NCBI RefSeq assembly: GCF_900142655.1
Contig: NZ_FRBQ01000003.1
Span: 374,060 to 438,059, forward strand
Origin: Phytopseudomonas punonensis
GTDB taxonomy: Bacteria; Pseudomonadota; Gammaproteobacteria; Pseudomonadales; Pseudomonadaceae
Direction: 5' to 3'
Length of the DNA: 64,000 nucleotides
In this document: piece after piece, positions 26,268 to 34,603 of the stretch
Numbering within the stretch: the stretch's first letter is position 1
Layout of the letters: every line of letters begins with the position of its first letter
Notes under the pieces: model-generated
What the model was told of the DNA's origin: nothing
The model's database searches: none
What the model saw: the letters and a program-made list of their open reading frames with translations, nothing else
Position numbers and translations under genes: made by a program

Positions 26268-27434
26268 ATGCGCGCATTGACCTATCACGGCAGCCACGAC
26301 GTTCGCGTCGACAACGTAGCCGACCCCGTCATCCAGGAATCGGACGATATCATCCTGCGGGTGACCGCCACGGCCATCTGCGGCTCGGACCTGCACCTGT
26401 ACCGCGGCAAGATCCCGCAGGTGAAACACGGCGACGTGTTCGGCCACGAATTCATGGGCATCGTCGAAGAAGTCGGCAGCGCTGTTACCGCCGTGAGCAA
26501 AGGCGACCGAGTGATCGTGCCGTTCGTGATCGCCTGCGGCAGTTGCTTCTTCTGCGACATGAACCTGCATGCCGCCTGCGAAACCACCAACGATGGCCGC
26601 GGTGCCATTCTCAACAAGAAGCAGATTCCCTCCGGCGCCGCGCTGTTCGGTTACAGCCACCTGTATGGCGGCATGCCCGGCGGCCAGGCCGAGCTGGTGC
26701 GCGTGCCCAAGGCCAATGCCGGCCCATTCAAGATCCCCGATGAGCTCGATGACGAGCGCGTGCTGTTTCTCACCGACATTCTGCCGACCGGCTACCAGTC
26801 GGTGATCAATGGTGGGGTGAAGGAAGGCAGCCGCGTGGCGATCTACGGCGCTGGCCCGGTGGGGCTGATGGCGGCGGCCTGTGCGCGGATGCTCGGTGCC
26901 AAGCAGATATTCATGGTCGACAACCAGCCCTATCGATTGGAATACGCCCGCGCCACCTACGGGGCAGTACCTATCAACTTCGATAAGGTGGATGATCCGG
27001 CCGAGGCGATCATCGAGCAGACCGAAGGTTATCGCGGTGTGGACGCTGCCATCGATGCGGTCGGCTTCGAGGCCAAAGGTAGCGCCACAGAAACCCTGCT
27101 CACTCAACTAAAGCTCGAGGGCAGCAGTGGCAAGGCGTTGCGCCAGTGCATCGCTGCGGTACGGCGCGGCGGCACTGTGAGTGTGCCGGGCGTGTACGCA
27201 GGCTTCATTCACGGCTTCATGTTTGGCGATGCCTTCGACAAGGGCCTGACCTTCAAGATGGGCCAGACCCATGTGCACGGTTTGCTGCCTGATCTGCTCG
27301 AACGCATTCAGAGCGGAGTGCTGCAGCCAGAGGTAATCATTAGCCATCGCATGAATCTTTCCGATGCTGCAGAAGGTTATCGCCTGTTCGACAAGCAGGA
27401 AGACGATTGCCGCAAGGTGATTCTGCGCCCGTGA
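26268..27434 (+). CDS. zinc-dependent medium-chain alcohol dehydrogenase
   Basis: 388 residues. The catalytic zinc site is Cys38 (AICGSDLH), His60 and Glu61 (FGHEFMG). Four structural-zinc cysteines lie at 90, 93, 96 and 104. The Rossmann motif [10 protein letters not shown] (about 194-203) binds NAD(P). The sequence is of the formaldehyde-dehydrogenase-like branch of zinc MDRs, but substrate and cofactor cannot be fixed. It lies 90 bp after nadR in the same direction, but with its own CTGGAG site and a hairpin after it, so it may be separate. Confidence 0.87.
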   Translation: MRALTYHGSHDVRVDNVADPVIQESDDIILRVTATAICGSDLHLYRGKIPQVKHGDVFGHEFMGIVEEVGSAVTAVSKGDRVIVPFVIACGSCFFCDMNLHAACETTNDGRGAILNKKQIPSGAALFGYSHLYGGMPGGQAELVRVPKANAGPFKIPDELDDERVLFLTDILPTGYQSVINGGVKEGSRVAIYGAGPVGLMAAACARMLGAKQIFMVDNQPYRLEYARATYGAVPINFDKVDDPAEAIIEQTEGYRGVDAAIDAVGFEAKGSATETLLTQLKLEGSSGKALRQCIAAVRRGGTVSVPGVYAGFIHGFMFGDAFDKGLTFKMGQTHVHGLLPDLLERIQSGVLQPEVIISHRMNLSDAAEGYRLFDKQEDDCRKVILRP

Positions 27435-27441
27435 ATCCATC

Positions 27442-27465
27442 GGGAACCGTCGTAAGGCGGTTCCC
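27442..27465 (+). terminator. candidate terminator of the alcohol dehydrogenase gene
   Basis: GGGAACCG and CGGTTCCC pair around TCGTAAGG, eight bp past the stop. There is no clear T run, so strength is uncertain. Confidence 0.5.
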
Positions 27466-27779
27466 CCTTCCGCAGCTAATTAACAGCCTCAGCGGGCTCT
27501 CCATAGATGTAGGAGAATCCTCCGTTAATTTCGTAAGCATTGTAAATTTACTGGGGGTTAGCTCTTTGTATAGGCGGCAGGGTGTTTGATGTGTAGTTGT
27601 ATTTTGATGGCATGCAAAATGCGGCGCCGTTCAAGTTGCATCTTGCACTTTGCAATATCGATTGTTGGAAAAGCTGACCGAAAGGCCCAGTTTATAAGTG
27701 TTTCGTAAGTTCTTTTTGTTGGCATGCAGTGTGCAATAGCAGATGACGTTAAATCGTCATTCACCAAGGGAGTTTTCCG
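27466..27779. other. AT-rich intergenic region
   Basis: This stretch is clearly AT-richer than its surroundings. It contains a small inverted repeat GGAGAATCCTCC (27513-27524) and probably the promoter of the following small gene (AAGGGAG ribosome site at 27768-27774). No coding frame in it has convincing start signals. Confidence 0.5.
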
Positions 27780-28133
27780 ATGACTGCTGTTGCTATTGAA
27801 GTGCTTGCGTCTGCGCTGCCCGATCATGAAATCACTTTGACGCCGCGCCCGGACGGAAAATTTCTACTGACAGTTGCCAAGGGTGGCGCTACTCAACTTA
27901 TTCGCGCCATCGACCGCCACACGGTGGTCGACCAGGCCGAGCTGCATGCCTTGGCGCACGAGCTGGAGCGCGACCAAAAGCTGGTTAGCGGGGAGATCTC
28001 CTGGAAGGGCGCTGGCGCCCGCTGGGTACGCCGCAAGCTGCCTACGTTCACTGGTGCACCGGTAAGTCCGACCGCTGCCAAGCTGATGTGGACGCGCCGC
28101 AATCTGGATCGCCGCCAGCGCCCTACGGCCTGA
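27780..28133 (+). CDS. small conserved protein, paralogue of the 19322-19666 gene
   Basis: 117 residues with AAGGGAG before the ATG. It aligns along nearly its whole length with the protein at 19322-19666, keeping TPRPDG, KLVSG, WKGAGARWVRRKLPTFTGAP and SPTAAKLMWTRRNLD. The conserved C-terminal half argues for a functional surface there. It sits between an AT-rich leader and a strong terminator, before a DUF892 stress gene. No function is known to me. Confidence 0.75.
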   Translation: MTAVAIEVLASALPDHEITLTPRPDGKFLLTVAKGGATQLIRAIDRHTVVDQAELHALAHELERDQKLVSGEISWKGAGARWVRRKLPTFTGAPVSPTAAKLMWTRRNLDRRQRPTA

Positions 28134-28150
28134 GCGCATAGGCTGTATCG

Positions 28151-28174
28151 AGCCCCGCATTAGCGGGGCTTTTT
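28151..28174 (+). terminator. rho-independent terminator
   Basis: AGCCCCGC and GCGGGGCT form an eight-base stem with an ATTA loop followed by TTTTT-A. It is 17 bp past the small conserved gene. The next 270 bp up to 28445 are AT-rich leader of the DUF892 gene. Confidence 0.9.
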
Positions 28175-28445
28175 ATTGCCGGGAATAAAATAATGCCGCG
28201 TAATCTGTAACATTAACTTGTGCAATTACCTATATATGATCTGAGCTTTGTATAGCTTTATTTATTGCTGTAGAAGTTGTGCATGTTGTGGGTTGTGAGC
28301 GTGTTTGTTGTTTAGAGAAGGCCATGTGTCTGGTGTGCGGGTAATTGTTCGCTTGTTCAATAACCGCTCGTCCTTAATAACGAACGTATTGCGCGCAGCG
28401 TCGTTCCCAATAATGAATCGACAAACAACCCGGGAGCGAATAACC

Positions 28446-28955
28446 ATGGCGACCAAAACTGAAAACCTGTTGAGCTGGCTGCGCGACGCCCATGCGATGG
28501 AGCAGCAGGCCGAGCAAATGCTCAAAGCGCAGGCATCGCGTCTCGAGCATTACCCGCAGCTGAAAACCCGTATCGAGCAGCACATTGAGGAAACCAGAGG
28601 CCAGCGTGAATTGCTGGAAGGCTGCTTGGAACGCCTCGGTGAAAAACCTTCGATGCTCAAGGATATTGCCGGCAAGCTCACTGCTTTTGGCCAGGCCGTT
28701 GGCGGCTCGGTCATGAGCGATGAAGTCATCAAGGGCGCCATGAGTGGCTATGTCTTCGAGAACCTGGAAATCGCTTCCTACACAGTGTTGATCGCCGCCG
28801 CCAAGGCGACCGGTGACAAGGAAACCCAGCGTGTCTGCGAAACCATCCTGCCCCAGGAAGTAGCGATGGCCGAGTGGATTAAGGATCACCTGCCGCAACT
28901 GACCGAAGCGTTTCTGACCCGCTCCGAAGCGCCGGACACCGAAGCCAAGCGCTAA
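28446..28955 (+). CDS. DUF892/YciF-type ferritin-like protein
   Basis: 169 residues from ATG 28446 with GGGAG nine bases upstream. Four-helix ferritin-like protein of the DUF892 family: LLSWLRDAHAMEQQAEQML at the N-terminus with Glu/His metal-ligand candidates, EQHIEETRGQRELLEGCL, YVFENLEIASYTVLIAA and ETILPQEVAMAEWI. In enteric bacteria YciF is a general stress protein beside YciG; here a KGG-repeat (YciG-like) gene is 16 kb away at 44827. A long AT-rich leader precedes it, suggesting regulation. Role in oxidative or osmotic stress is inferred from the family. Confidence 0.9.
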   Translation: MATKTENLLSWLRDAHAMEQQAEQMLKAQASRLEHYPQLKTRIEQHIEETRGQRELLEGCLERLGEKPSMLKDIAGKLTAFGQAVGGSVMSDEVIKGAMSGYVFENLEIASYTVLIAAAKATGDKETQRVCETILPQEVAMAEWIKDHLPQLTEAFLTRSEAPDTEAKR

Positions 28956-29035
28956 CCACTCTCGGTGTCGCTGCGATCCACAACTCGCCGCGGCACCGCA
29001 GCGTTCTTTTCACCGCCGTACCTGGTAGCGCCTAC

Positions 29036-29584
29036 TTGTCCAGAATCATCACCACCGCAGATCCCGAACTTTCGGCTGAAACTACCGAAGTCTCCGACTC
29101 ACTGATGTTCGGCACGCCCAAAGAGCGTCTGGATTTCTACCGCCGGGAAATCCACTACGAAACCAACCTGCTGGCTGACCGTACCAACGCCTATCTGGCG
29201 GCGCAGTCCTTTCTGGTCATTGCTTATGCATCGTCGATGGCCAACACCAACCCGGGCTGGGGCGATTTGTTCACGCTGGTGGTGCCAACCTTGCTGGCAT
29301 TGCTCGGTATCGTCAGCTCGCTGAATGCCTGGCCTGGCATCAGGGCGTCGTCGGCGATCATCGGCCACTGGCACTTCAAGCAGGAGCAACTGCTGCGCAG
29401 CGAACCCAAGTTCGGCCACGCCTATGACGAGTCGCCGCTGTTCAGCGAGCATGAGTCCAGCGAGGAACGCTACTTCAAATCGCTGCGCTTTTCGCTGCGT
29501 TCGCCCTGGCTGTTCACCATCTTCTGGGCGGGGCTGGGGTTGTTTTCGGTGTGGTTGCAGCTGTCTTCGTCGGCCAAGGTCTGA
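29036..29584 (+). CDS. membrane protein of unknown function, about 182 aa
   Basis: A TTG at 29036 gives 182 residues; ATG 29105 would give 159. Two adjacent hydrophobic segments near 55-70 and 78-98 and a third near 157-177 (PWLFTIFWAGLGLFSVWL) indicate an inner-membrane protein with a cytoplasmic helical N-terminus (RLDFYRREIHYETNLLADRT). The helix-plus-two-TM arrangement vaguely recalls SLATT-type proteins, but I cannot assign it. It stands alone between the DUF892 gene and the SCO1 gene. Confidence 0.65.
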   Translation: MSRIITTADPELSAETTEVSDSLMFGTPKERLDFYRREIHYETNLLADRTNAYLAAQSFLVIAYASSMANTNPGWGDLFTLVVPTLLALLGIVSSLNAWPGIRASSAIIGHWHFKQEQLLRSEPKFGHAYDESPLFSEHESSEERYFKSLRFSLRSPWLFTIFWAGLGLFSVWLQLSSSAKV

Positions 29585-29704
29585 GGCGCGCGCCTGGAGA
29601 CGCGCCGTTACCTTTATCTGTGGGCACTCTGTCTGGCTGGTCGTAGTCAGTAGCAGAGAGCCGGCAGCGTGGCGCTGCCGGCAGCCGACGAGGAGGCCGC
29701 ACGC

Positions 29705-30313
29705 GTGAAACGCACCCTGATCGCCAGCGCTATCGGCATACTCCTATTGCTGGCGGCGCTGCCGTTGTCCTATCAGCTATGGCCGGCGCGCACGCCGGTC
29801 GCCGCAGCTCTGCAGCCGGGCGAGCAGATTGGCGGGCCGTTCGAGTTGATCAATGAGCAGGGGCAGGCAGTGAGCGAGCAGACCTTTGCCGGCAGATGGC
29901 TGCTGATGTTCTTCGGCTTTACCCGTTGTGCCGATATCTGCCCAACCACACTGGTACAGATCAGCAAGGTGCTCGATGGCCTTGGCGAACAGGGCGATCA
30001 GGTGCAGCCGCTGTTTATCAGCCTCGATCCCGAGCGTGACACGCCGCAGGTGTTGGCGGCCTACACCACTTTCTTTGACGACCGTATTCTCGGCCTGACC
30101 GGCAGCGCCGCGCAGATCCGCCAGGTTGCCGATGCCTATGCGGTGTATTTCAGGAAGGTGCCGATGGGCGATACCTACATGCTCGATCACACCGGCGCCA
30201 TTTACCTGATGAACCCTGACGGTGAACTGGCCGGCCTGATTTCCCTCCAGATGACGGCCGCTCAAGCGGTGCAGGAGATTTCCCGCGCGATGGCAGATGC
30301 GCGTGATGGCTGA
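29705..30313 (+). CDS. SCO1/SenC family copper-binding protein
   Basis: 202 residues from a GTG at 29705 with GAGGAGG eight bases upstream. One N-terminal transmembrane anchor (about 4-24), then a thioredoxin-fold domain with the copper site Cys75 and Cys79 in TRCADICPTT and His162 in MLDHTGA. SCO proteins deliver copper to the CuA site of cytochrome oxidase or act as thiol reductants. The downstream CtaG-like gene overlaps its 3' end, which supports a cytochrome oxidase assembly pair although no oxidase subunits are in the window. Confidence 0.92.
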   Translation: MKRTLIASAIGILLLLAALPLSYQLWPARTPVAAALQPGEQIGGPFELINEQGQAVSEQTFAGRWLLMFFGFTRCADICPTTLVQISKVLDGLGEQGDQVQPLFISLDPERDTPQVLAAYTTFFDDRILGLTGSAAQIRQVADAYAVYFRKVPMGDTYMLDHTGAIYLMNPDGELAGLISLQMTAAQAVQEISRAMADARDG

Positions 30314-30959
30314 TTCGCAAACCAGTGCGCCTCGCCGCGGGCGTAACTGGCCACTGATTCTCGGTTTCCTGATGCTCGGTGCCTGCTGGCTGGGGCCTTT
30401 GCCAGCAATGAGCCGCACTGCGTTCTCCGCCCATATGCTGCTGCACCTCGGTGTGGTGGCGCTCGCTGCACCGCTGCTCGCCATTGGCCTGGCGCGTTCG
30501 GGGTTGCGGGTTGATGGCATGCGCCATATCGGCATCTGGAGCATTGTGGTGTTCGCCGCCGAAATGCTGGTTGTGTGGGGCTGGCATGCGCCGCAGCTGC
30601 ACGAGGCTGCAGCGCTTAACGTGTGGGCGTTCGTCGCTCAGCAGTTGAGCTTTCTTGCGGTCGGGCTGGGCGTGTGGCTGCTTGGTTTCGCCAGTCAGTC
30701 ACGGCGTGGCCTGGTGGCCGCGCTGTTCGGTTTTTTCCTGACGTTCGTGCACATGACCATGCTCGGCGTGGTGCTGATCATGGCGCCAAAGCTCATCTAC
30801 CCGGCTGAACTGTGCCTGGGCGCGTTTGGCTTCGAGCAGCTGGAGGATCAGCGTTTCGGCGGGATTCTGATGGCAGCCTGGAGCGGCGTGGCGTATCTGG
30901 GTGGGGCGGTGGTGCTGGGCGCGCGCCTGCTGTCATCGACAAGCACGGCAAGGCTTTGA
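30306..30959 (+). CDS. CtaG-type (caa3_CtaG) cytochrome c oxidase assembly membrane protein
   Basis: 217 residues from ATG 30306; ATG 30297 also overlaps the SCO1 gene and is possible. About six transmembrane helices; conserved His residues in AFSAHMLLHLGVVALAAP and in FLTFVHMTMLGVVLIMAP are typical of the caa3_CtaG family and may handle copper. It overlaps the SCO1/SenC stop codon and is therefore co-translated with it. Family knowledge points to cytochrome oxidase metal-centre assembly; no direct proof here. Confidence 0.8.
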   Translation: MADSQTSAPRRGRNWPLILGFLMLGACWLGPLPAMSRTAFSAHMLLHLGVVALAAPLLAIGLARSGLRVDGMRHIGIWSIVVFAAEMLVVWGWHAPQLHEAAALNVWAFVAQQLSFLAVGLGVWLLGFASQSRRGLVAALFGFFLTFVHMTMLGVVLIMAPKLIYPAELCLGAFGFEQLEDQRFGGILMAAWSGVAYLGGAVVLGARLLSSTSTARL

Positions 30960-30964
30960 AGATA

Positions 30965-30989
30965 CGCCGCCAGCGTGATGCTGGCGGCG
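30965..30989. terminator. hairpin between convergent genes
   Basis: CGCCGCCAGC and GCTGGCGGCG form a perfect ten-base stem with a GTGAT loop in the 36-bp gap between the CtaG-like gene and the convergent chemoreceptor gene. There is no T tract on either strand, so it may act as a bidirectional hairpin or RNA 3'-end protector. Confidence 0.55.
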
Positions 30990-30995
30990 CAAGGA

Positions 30996-32642
30996 TTACA
31001 GCTTGAAGTTGCCCACCAGCTCGTCGAGCTGACGCGACAGGCTTTGCAGGTTGCTGCTGGCGTCGTTCAGCTGATCGGCGATCACCGTGGTTTCCTGGGT
31101 GAACTGGTTGATCTGCTCGACGTTGCGGTTGATTTCCTCGACCACGCAGGATTGCTCTTCGGTGGCGGTAGCGACCTGAATGTTCTGGTCGCTGATCTGG
31201 CTGATATGGCCGTTGATCTGCGCCAGCGCTTCGGAGGCCTTGCCGGCATATTCGACCACACGCTCGCTCTGCTGGCGGCCCTTGGCCATGGCTTCGACCG
31301 CCGACCGGGATTCGGCTTGCAGGCGGTCGATGACCTTCTGGATCTCTTCGGTCGAGGCGCCGGAGCGGCTGGCCAGGGTGCGCACTTCATCGGCGACCAC
31401 AGCGAAGCCACGGCCTTGCTCGCCGGCACGGGCGGCTTCGATGGCAGCGTTCAGAGCCAGAAGGTTGGTCTGCTCGGAAATGCTGCGGATGGTGCCCAGG
31501 GTGGCGCTGATCGCTTCGATCTGCCCGGCCAGTGCGCCGACCACCTTGGCAGTTTGCTCCAGCTCGCCGCTGAGCGAGTCGATCTGCCGGTTGGCCTGAT
31601 CGACAACTTCGCTGCCGGCATTGGCGTGGTCGGTGGCTTCGCGGGCCACGCGGGCAGCGTTCTCGGCGTTGCCGGCAATTTCGTTGACGGTCGAACCCAA
31701 CTCGTGGATCGCGGTAGCGACCTGTACGGTGCGGTCGCTCTGCGCCGTGCAGTTGCTTTGCGTCAACTGAGCACGCTCGGCAACTTCACGGGCCATGTTC
31801 GACAGCTCCCGCGAGTTGCCGGCCAGCTGCTGCATGATGCCGTGCACGCGGGCCAGAAAGCGGTTGAAGCTCTGCGCGATATCGCTCAGCTCGTCGCTGC
31901 CGGTTAGTTCGATACGGGCATTCAAGGCCAGGTTGTCGGCGGCGTTGCCCAGGCTGCTTTGCAACAGCGATACCCGGCGGCGCAGGTTGGTGACGATCAG
32001 CCAGGAGGCGACGAAGGACACTAGCAGGCCCAGCAGGCTGATCGTCAGCTGCTGCACGCGGCCCTGCTCATAGTTGTCGACGCTAGCCTGGTTCTGCTGT
32101 TCGGCCTGTTTGAGCAGGGTATCGAGCAGTTCGTTGGCGCCCGCGCGCATCACACCGTAGCTCTTGGCGTATTGGTCGCGGTAGATCTGCTGCGCCTTGG
32201 GCATGTCGCCGGCGTCCAGCGCCTGCAGCATCGGCGTGAGTTCGGCGCTGACCATGGTCTCGAATTGGTCCAGCAGGCGCTGCGCCTGGGCGCGGCGCTC
32301 TGGGTTGACCTGCGCCTCGACAGCGTGGCGCATGGCGTCACGCATGCCGGGGATATCCTCGTTGAGCGCCTCTTGCACCCGCGTTTTGACTCCGCGCTCG
32401 TCACGCAGGGCGGTGTCCTGCAGCAGCATCATGTCAATACCCACACGCATGCGCGGGATTCGCGAGGCCGCTTCGGCCATCGCACGCATGGGGGCGGAGG
32501 TATTGAGATAGAGCGCACTGGCCTCTTTCTGCATGTTCGACATGCTATTGAGGCTGGTTACGGCTACGAGGATCAAGGCGATGCAGGGAATGGCCACTGC
32601 GATGATCAGGCGGGTCTTGAGTGTCAGTGTGTCGAGGCGCAT
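30996..32642 (-). CDS. methyl-accepting chemotaxis protein, four-helix-bundle sensor type
   Basis: 548 residues from ATG 32642 (GGA eight bases upstream; ATG 32660 is an alternative). Transmembrane helices at about 10-30 and 200-218 flank an all-helical periplasmic domain resembling 4HB_MCP. A HAMP domain and the signalling domain with [20 protein letters not shown] follow. The C-terminus ends in [10 protein letters not shown] with no CheR pentapeptide. The gene is monocistronic and divergent from the stressosome operon, sharing a 341-bp intergenic region with it. Ligand unknown. Confidence 0.92.
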   Translation of the reverse strand: MRLDTLTLKTRLIIAVAIPCIALILVAVTSLNSMSNMQKEASALYLNTSAPMRAMAEAASRIPRMRVGIDMMLLQDTALRDERGVKTRVQEALNEDIPGMRDAMRHAVEAQVNPERRAQAQRLLDQFETMVSAELTPMLQALDAGDMPKAQQIYRDQYAKSYGVMRAGANELLDTLLKQAEQQNQASVDNYEQGRVQQLTISLLGLLVSFVASWLIVTNLRRRVSLLQSSLGNAADNLALNARIELTGSDELSDIAQSFNRFLARVHGIMQQLAGNSRELSNMAREVAERAQLTQSNCTAQSDRTVQVATAIHELGSTVNEIAGNAENAARVAREATDHANAGSEVVDQANRQIDSLSGELEQTAKVVGALAGQIEAISATLGTIRSISEQTNLLALNAAIEAARAGEQGRGFAVVADEVRTLASRSGASTEEIQKVIDRLQAESRSAVEAMAKGRQQSERVVEYAGKASEALAQINGHISQISDQNIQVATATEEQSCVVEEINRNVEQINQFTQETTVIADQLNDASSNLQSLSRQLDELVGNFKL

Positions 32643-32983
32643 GGGTGTTTTCCATGTCATTGGAGTGACGCCAGTATAAGGGCGCTAATGATTTCATGCT
32701 GCCATGTTTCGTGACCGTTGGGCAGCTTGTACGCACGCCCCAAAGCATGCGCGTTAGAGCCGCTTGTACAAGTTCTCGCGGCGTCCTGTAAAAGGGCGTT
32801 TTAGCCGCCCGTCAGTGGCACTGCGGGTGATGTCACTTTGACGGCGGTTTTTGCTTCTTTACACGCTGCATTTCCCCTTACTATGCGCGCCTGAAACCCG
32901 CTCCAACTATTGTTCTACCTCTAATGTCACTGTTTCACGCCGGTTGTGAAATCGGCCTGTATCCTTATTAGGAGTTATGGCTC
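32643..32983. promoter_or_regulatory. divergent regulatory region between chemoreceptor gene and stressosome operon
   Basis: 341 bp without a gene. It contains a perfect palindrome CTTGTACAAG (32763-32772) with a related half, CTTGTACGCA, at 32726. TTTACA (32859-32864) and TACTAT (32880-32885) make a possible sigma-70-like promoter, although the 15-base spacing is short. A dyad TTTCAC-N7-GTGAAA lies at 32934-32952, about 30 bp before the rsbR start. Ribosome site AGGAG is at 32970-32974. The dyad sits where a repressor or a leader hairpin would act. Confidence 0.45.
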
Positions 32984-33835
32984 ATGGCAGCACTGCAGAC
33001 CGGCACCATCCAGGCGATCAAGACCAATCAGGCGCAACTGCTGGCTGAGTGGAACAGGGGCCTGGAGGCCAGCGGTTCGACCCGCAACCTGAAGGAACAG
33101 GATCTGCAGCAGCAGACCTCCGAATTCCTGCAACTGACCCTCAATGCGCTGGAAAGCGAGAACGGCTCGAACATCGCCACCCCCGGTTGGGAAGCGGTGC
33201 GCCAGTTCCTCGAGCGCCTGTCGGCCAGCCGCGCGCTGCTTGGTCATGACTCGCACCAGACCGCCAATTTCATCTTCGCCCTCAAGGGCCCGCTGTTCGC
33301 GCTGCTGCAACGCCACTACCGCGACCAGCCCGAAGAGCAGGCGCAGCAGGTGCTGGACGTTTCCGAGTTGTTCGACAACCTGGCCATGCACACCATCCGC
33401 ACCTTCCAGCGCTCGCGTGAGGCGGTGATCAAGCGTCAGCAGGAAGAACTGCTGGAACTGTCCACTCCGGTGGTCAAACTGTGGGATGGCGTGCTGGCGC
33501 TGCCGATGATCGGCACCCTCGATTCGCAACGTACTCAAGTAGTGATGGAGTCTTTGCTGCAGCGCATCGTCGATACCGGCTCGGAAATCGCCATTATCGA
33601 CATCACCGGCGTGCCGACCGTCGATACCCTGGTTGCTCAGCATCTGTTGAAAACCGTTACCGCCATCCGCCTGATGGGGGCTGACTGCATCATCAGCGGC
33701 GTGCGGCCGCAGATCGCTCAGACCATCGTGCACCTGGGCCTCGACCTGCAGGGCGTAGTGACCAAGGCCAACCTGGCGGACGCTTTGAAACTGGCGCTGA
33801 GCCGCCTGGGCGTTAACCTCGAAAAAGCGGGTTGA
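32984..33835 (+). CDS. rsbR: RsbR-type stressosome scaffold/sensor (RsbRD_N + STAS)
   Basis: 283 residues. The N-terminal half (about 10-150) is all-helical and matches the RsbRD N-terminal sensor type (TIQAIKTNQAQLLAEWNR; HTIRTFQRSREAVIKRQQEE). The C-terminal STAS domain (about 160-275) is of RsbR type: STPVVKLWDGVLALPMIGTL, then IIDITGVPTVDTLVA and GVRPQIAQTIVHLGL. Thr215 (in VDT) and Thr247 (in IAQT) correspond by alignment to the two threonines phosphorylated by RsbT in Bacillus RsbR. It should form the stressosome core with RsbS. First gene of a six-gene operon; rsbS starts 4 bp after its stop. The stimulus is unknown. Confidence 0.92.
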   Translation: MAALQTGTIQAIKTNQAQLLAEWNRGLEASGSTRNLKEQDLQQQTSEFLQLTLNALESENGSNIATPGWEAVRQFLERLSASRALLGHDSHQTANFIFALKGPLFALLQRHYRDQPEEQAQQVLDVSELFDNLAMHTIRTFQRSREAVIKRQQEELLELSTPVVKLWDGVLALPMIGTLDSQRTQVVMESLLQRIVDTGSEIAIIDITGVPTVDTLVAQHLLKTVTAIRLMGADCIISGVRPQIAQTIVHLGLDLQGVVTKANLADALKLALSRLGVNLEKAG

Positions 33836-33839
33836 GCCC

Positions 33840-34202
33840 ATGGAGCGCATCCCGATTCTACGGATGGGCGAGTTTCTGCTGGTGACCATTCAGGTTGACA
33901 TGCATGATCAACTCGCGCTGACCTTGCAGGACGACCTGGCTCAGCTGATCAGCAAAACCTCGGCCCGTGGCGTGCTGATCGATATCTCTGCGCTGGACAT
34001 GGTCGACTCGTTCATCGGCCGGATGATCGGCACTATTTCCGGCCTGTCGCGCATCATGGACGCCGAAACCATGCTCGTCGGCATGCAGCCGGCGGTAGCG
34101 ATCACCCTCGTCGAGCTGGGCATGACCCTGCCGGGCGTGAGCACTGCGCTGAACGTCGAGCGTGGTATGCAGTTGTTACGCGAGCGAGTGGCGCGGCGAT
34201 GA
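33840..34202 (+). CDS. rsbS: RsbS-type STAS stressosome protein
   Basis: 120 residues, a stand-alone STAS domain. Signature IPILRMGEFLLVTIQVDMHD at the start, then LIDISALDMVDSFIGRMIG where Ser57 aligns with the serine of RsbS phosphorylated by RsbT. VGMQPAVAITLVELGMTLPG completes the fold. It should co-assemble with RsbR and hold RsbT until phosphorylated. The 3' end overlaps the rsbT start as ATGA. Confidence 0.93.
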   Translation: MERIPILRMGEFLLVTIQVDMHDQLALTLQDDLAQLISKTSARGVLIDISALDMVDSFIGRMIGTISGLSRIMDAETMLVGMQPAVAITLVELGMTLPGVSTALNVERGMQLLRERVARR

Positions 34203-34603
34203 TCGTGCGCAGCAGCGGTACCCAACCGATCGCCATCGAGCAGGACGTGGTATTGGCTCGCCAGACCACCCGCAAGCTGGCCACCGAGTGCGGCATGCGG
34301 CTGATCGACTTGACCAAACTGGTAACCGCCGTCAGCGAGCTTGCGCGTAACACCATGGTCTACGGCGGCGGCGGTGACATGGACTGGCAAGTGCTCGATG
34401 ACAGCACCCGCGTCGGCCTGCGCCTTACCTTTCGTGACGAAGGCCCCGGTATTGCCGACCTCAAACTGGCCATGACCGATGGCTGGACCTCCGGTGGCGG
34501 CCTGGGGCTCGGCCTCACCGGCGCCAAGCGTCTGGTCGACGAGTTCGAACTCGACACCGCGCCTGGCGAGGGCACGAGGATCACGATCACCCGATGGACA
34601 TGA
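34199..34603 (+). CDS. rsbT: RsbT-type serine/threonine kinase (HATPase_c_2)
   Basis: 134 residues of GHKL-fold switch kinase. N-box Glu47 and Asn51 in SELARNTMVYGGGG, G1 box DEGPGI at 80-85, and a G2 box GGGLGLGLTGAKRL. It aligns with RsbT over its full length and lacks extra domains. In the known cycle RsbT phosphorylates RsbS and RsbR, leaves the stressosome and activates a partner. In Bacillus that partner is RsbU, but no RsbU-like gene is in this operon. Overlaps rsbS (ATGA) and the next gene by 10 bp. Confidence 0.93.
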   Translation: MIVRSSGTQPIAIEQDVVLARQTTRKLATECGMRLIDLTKLVTAVSELARNTMVYGGGGDMDWQVLDDSTRVGLRLTFRDEGPGIADLKLAMTDGWTSGGGLGLGLTGAKRLVDEFELDTAPGEGTRITITRWT

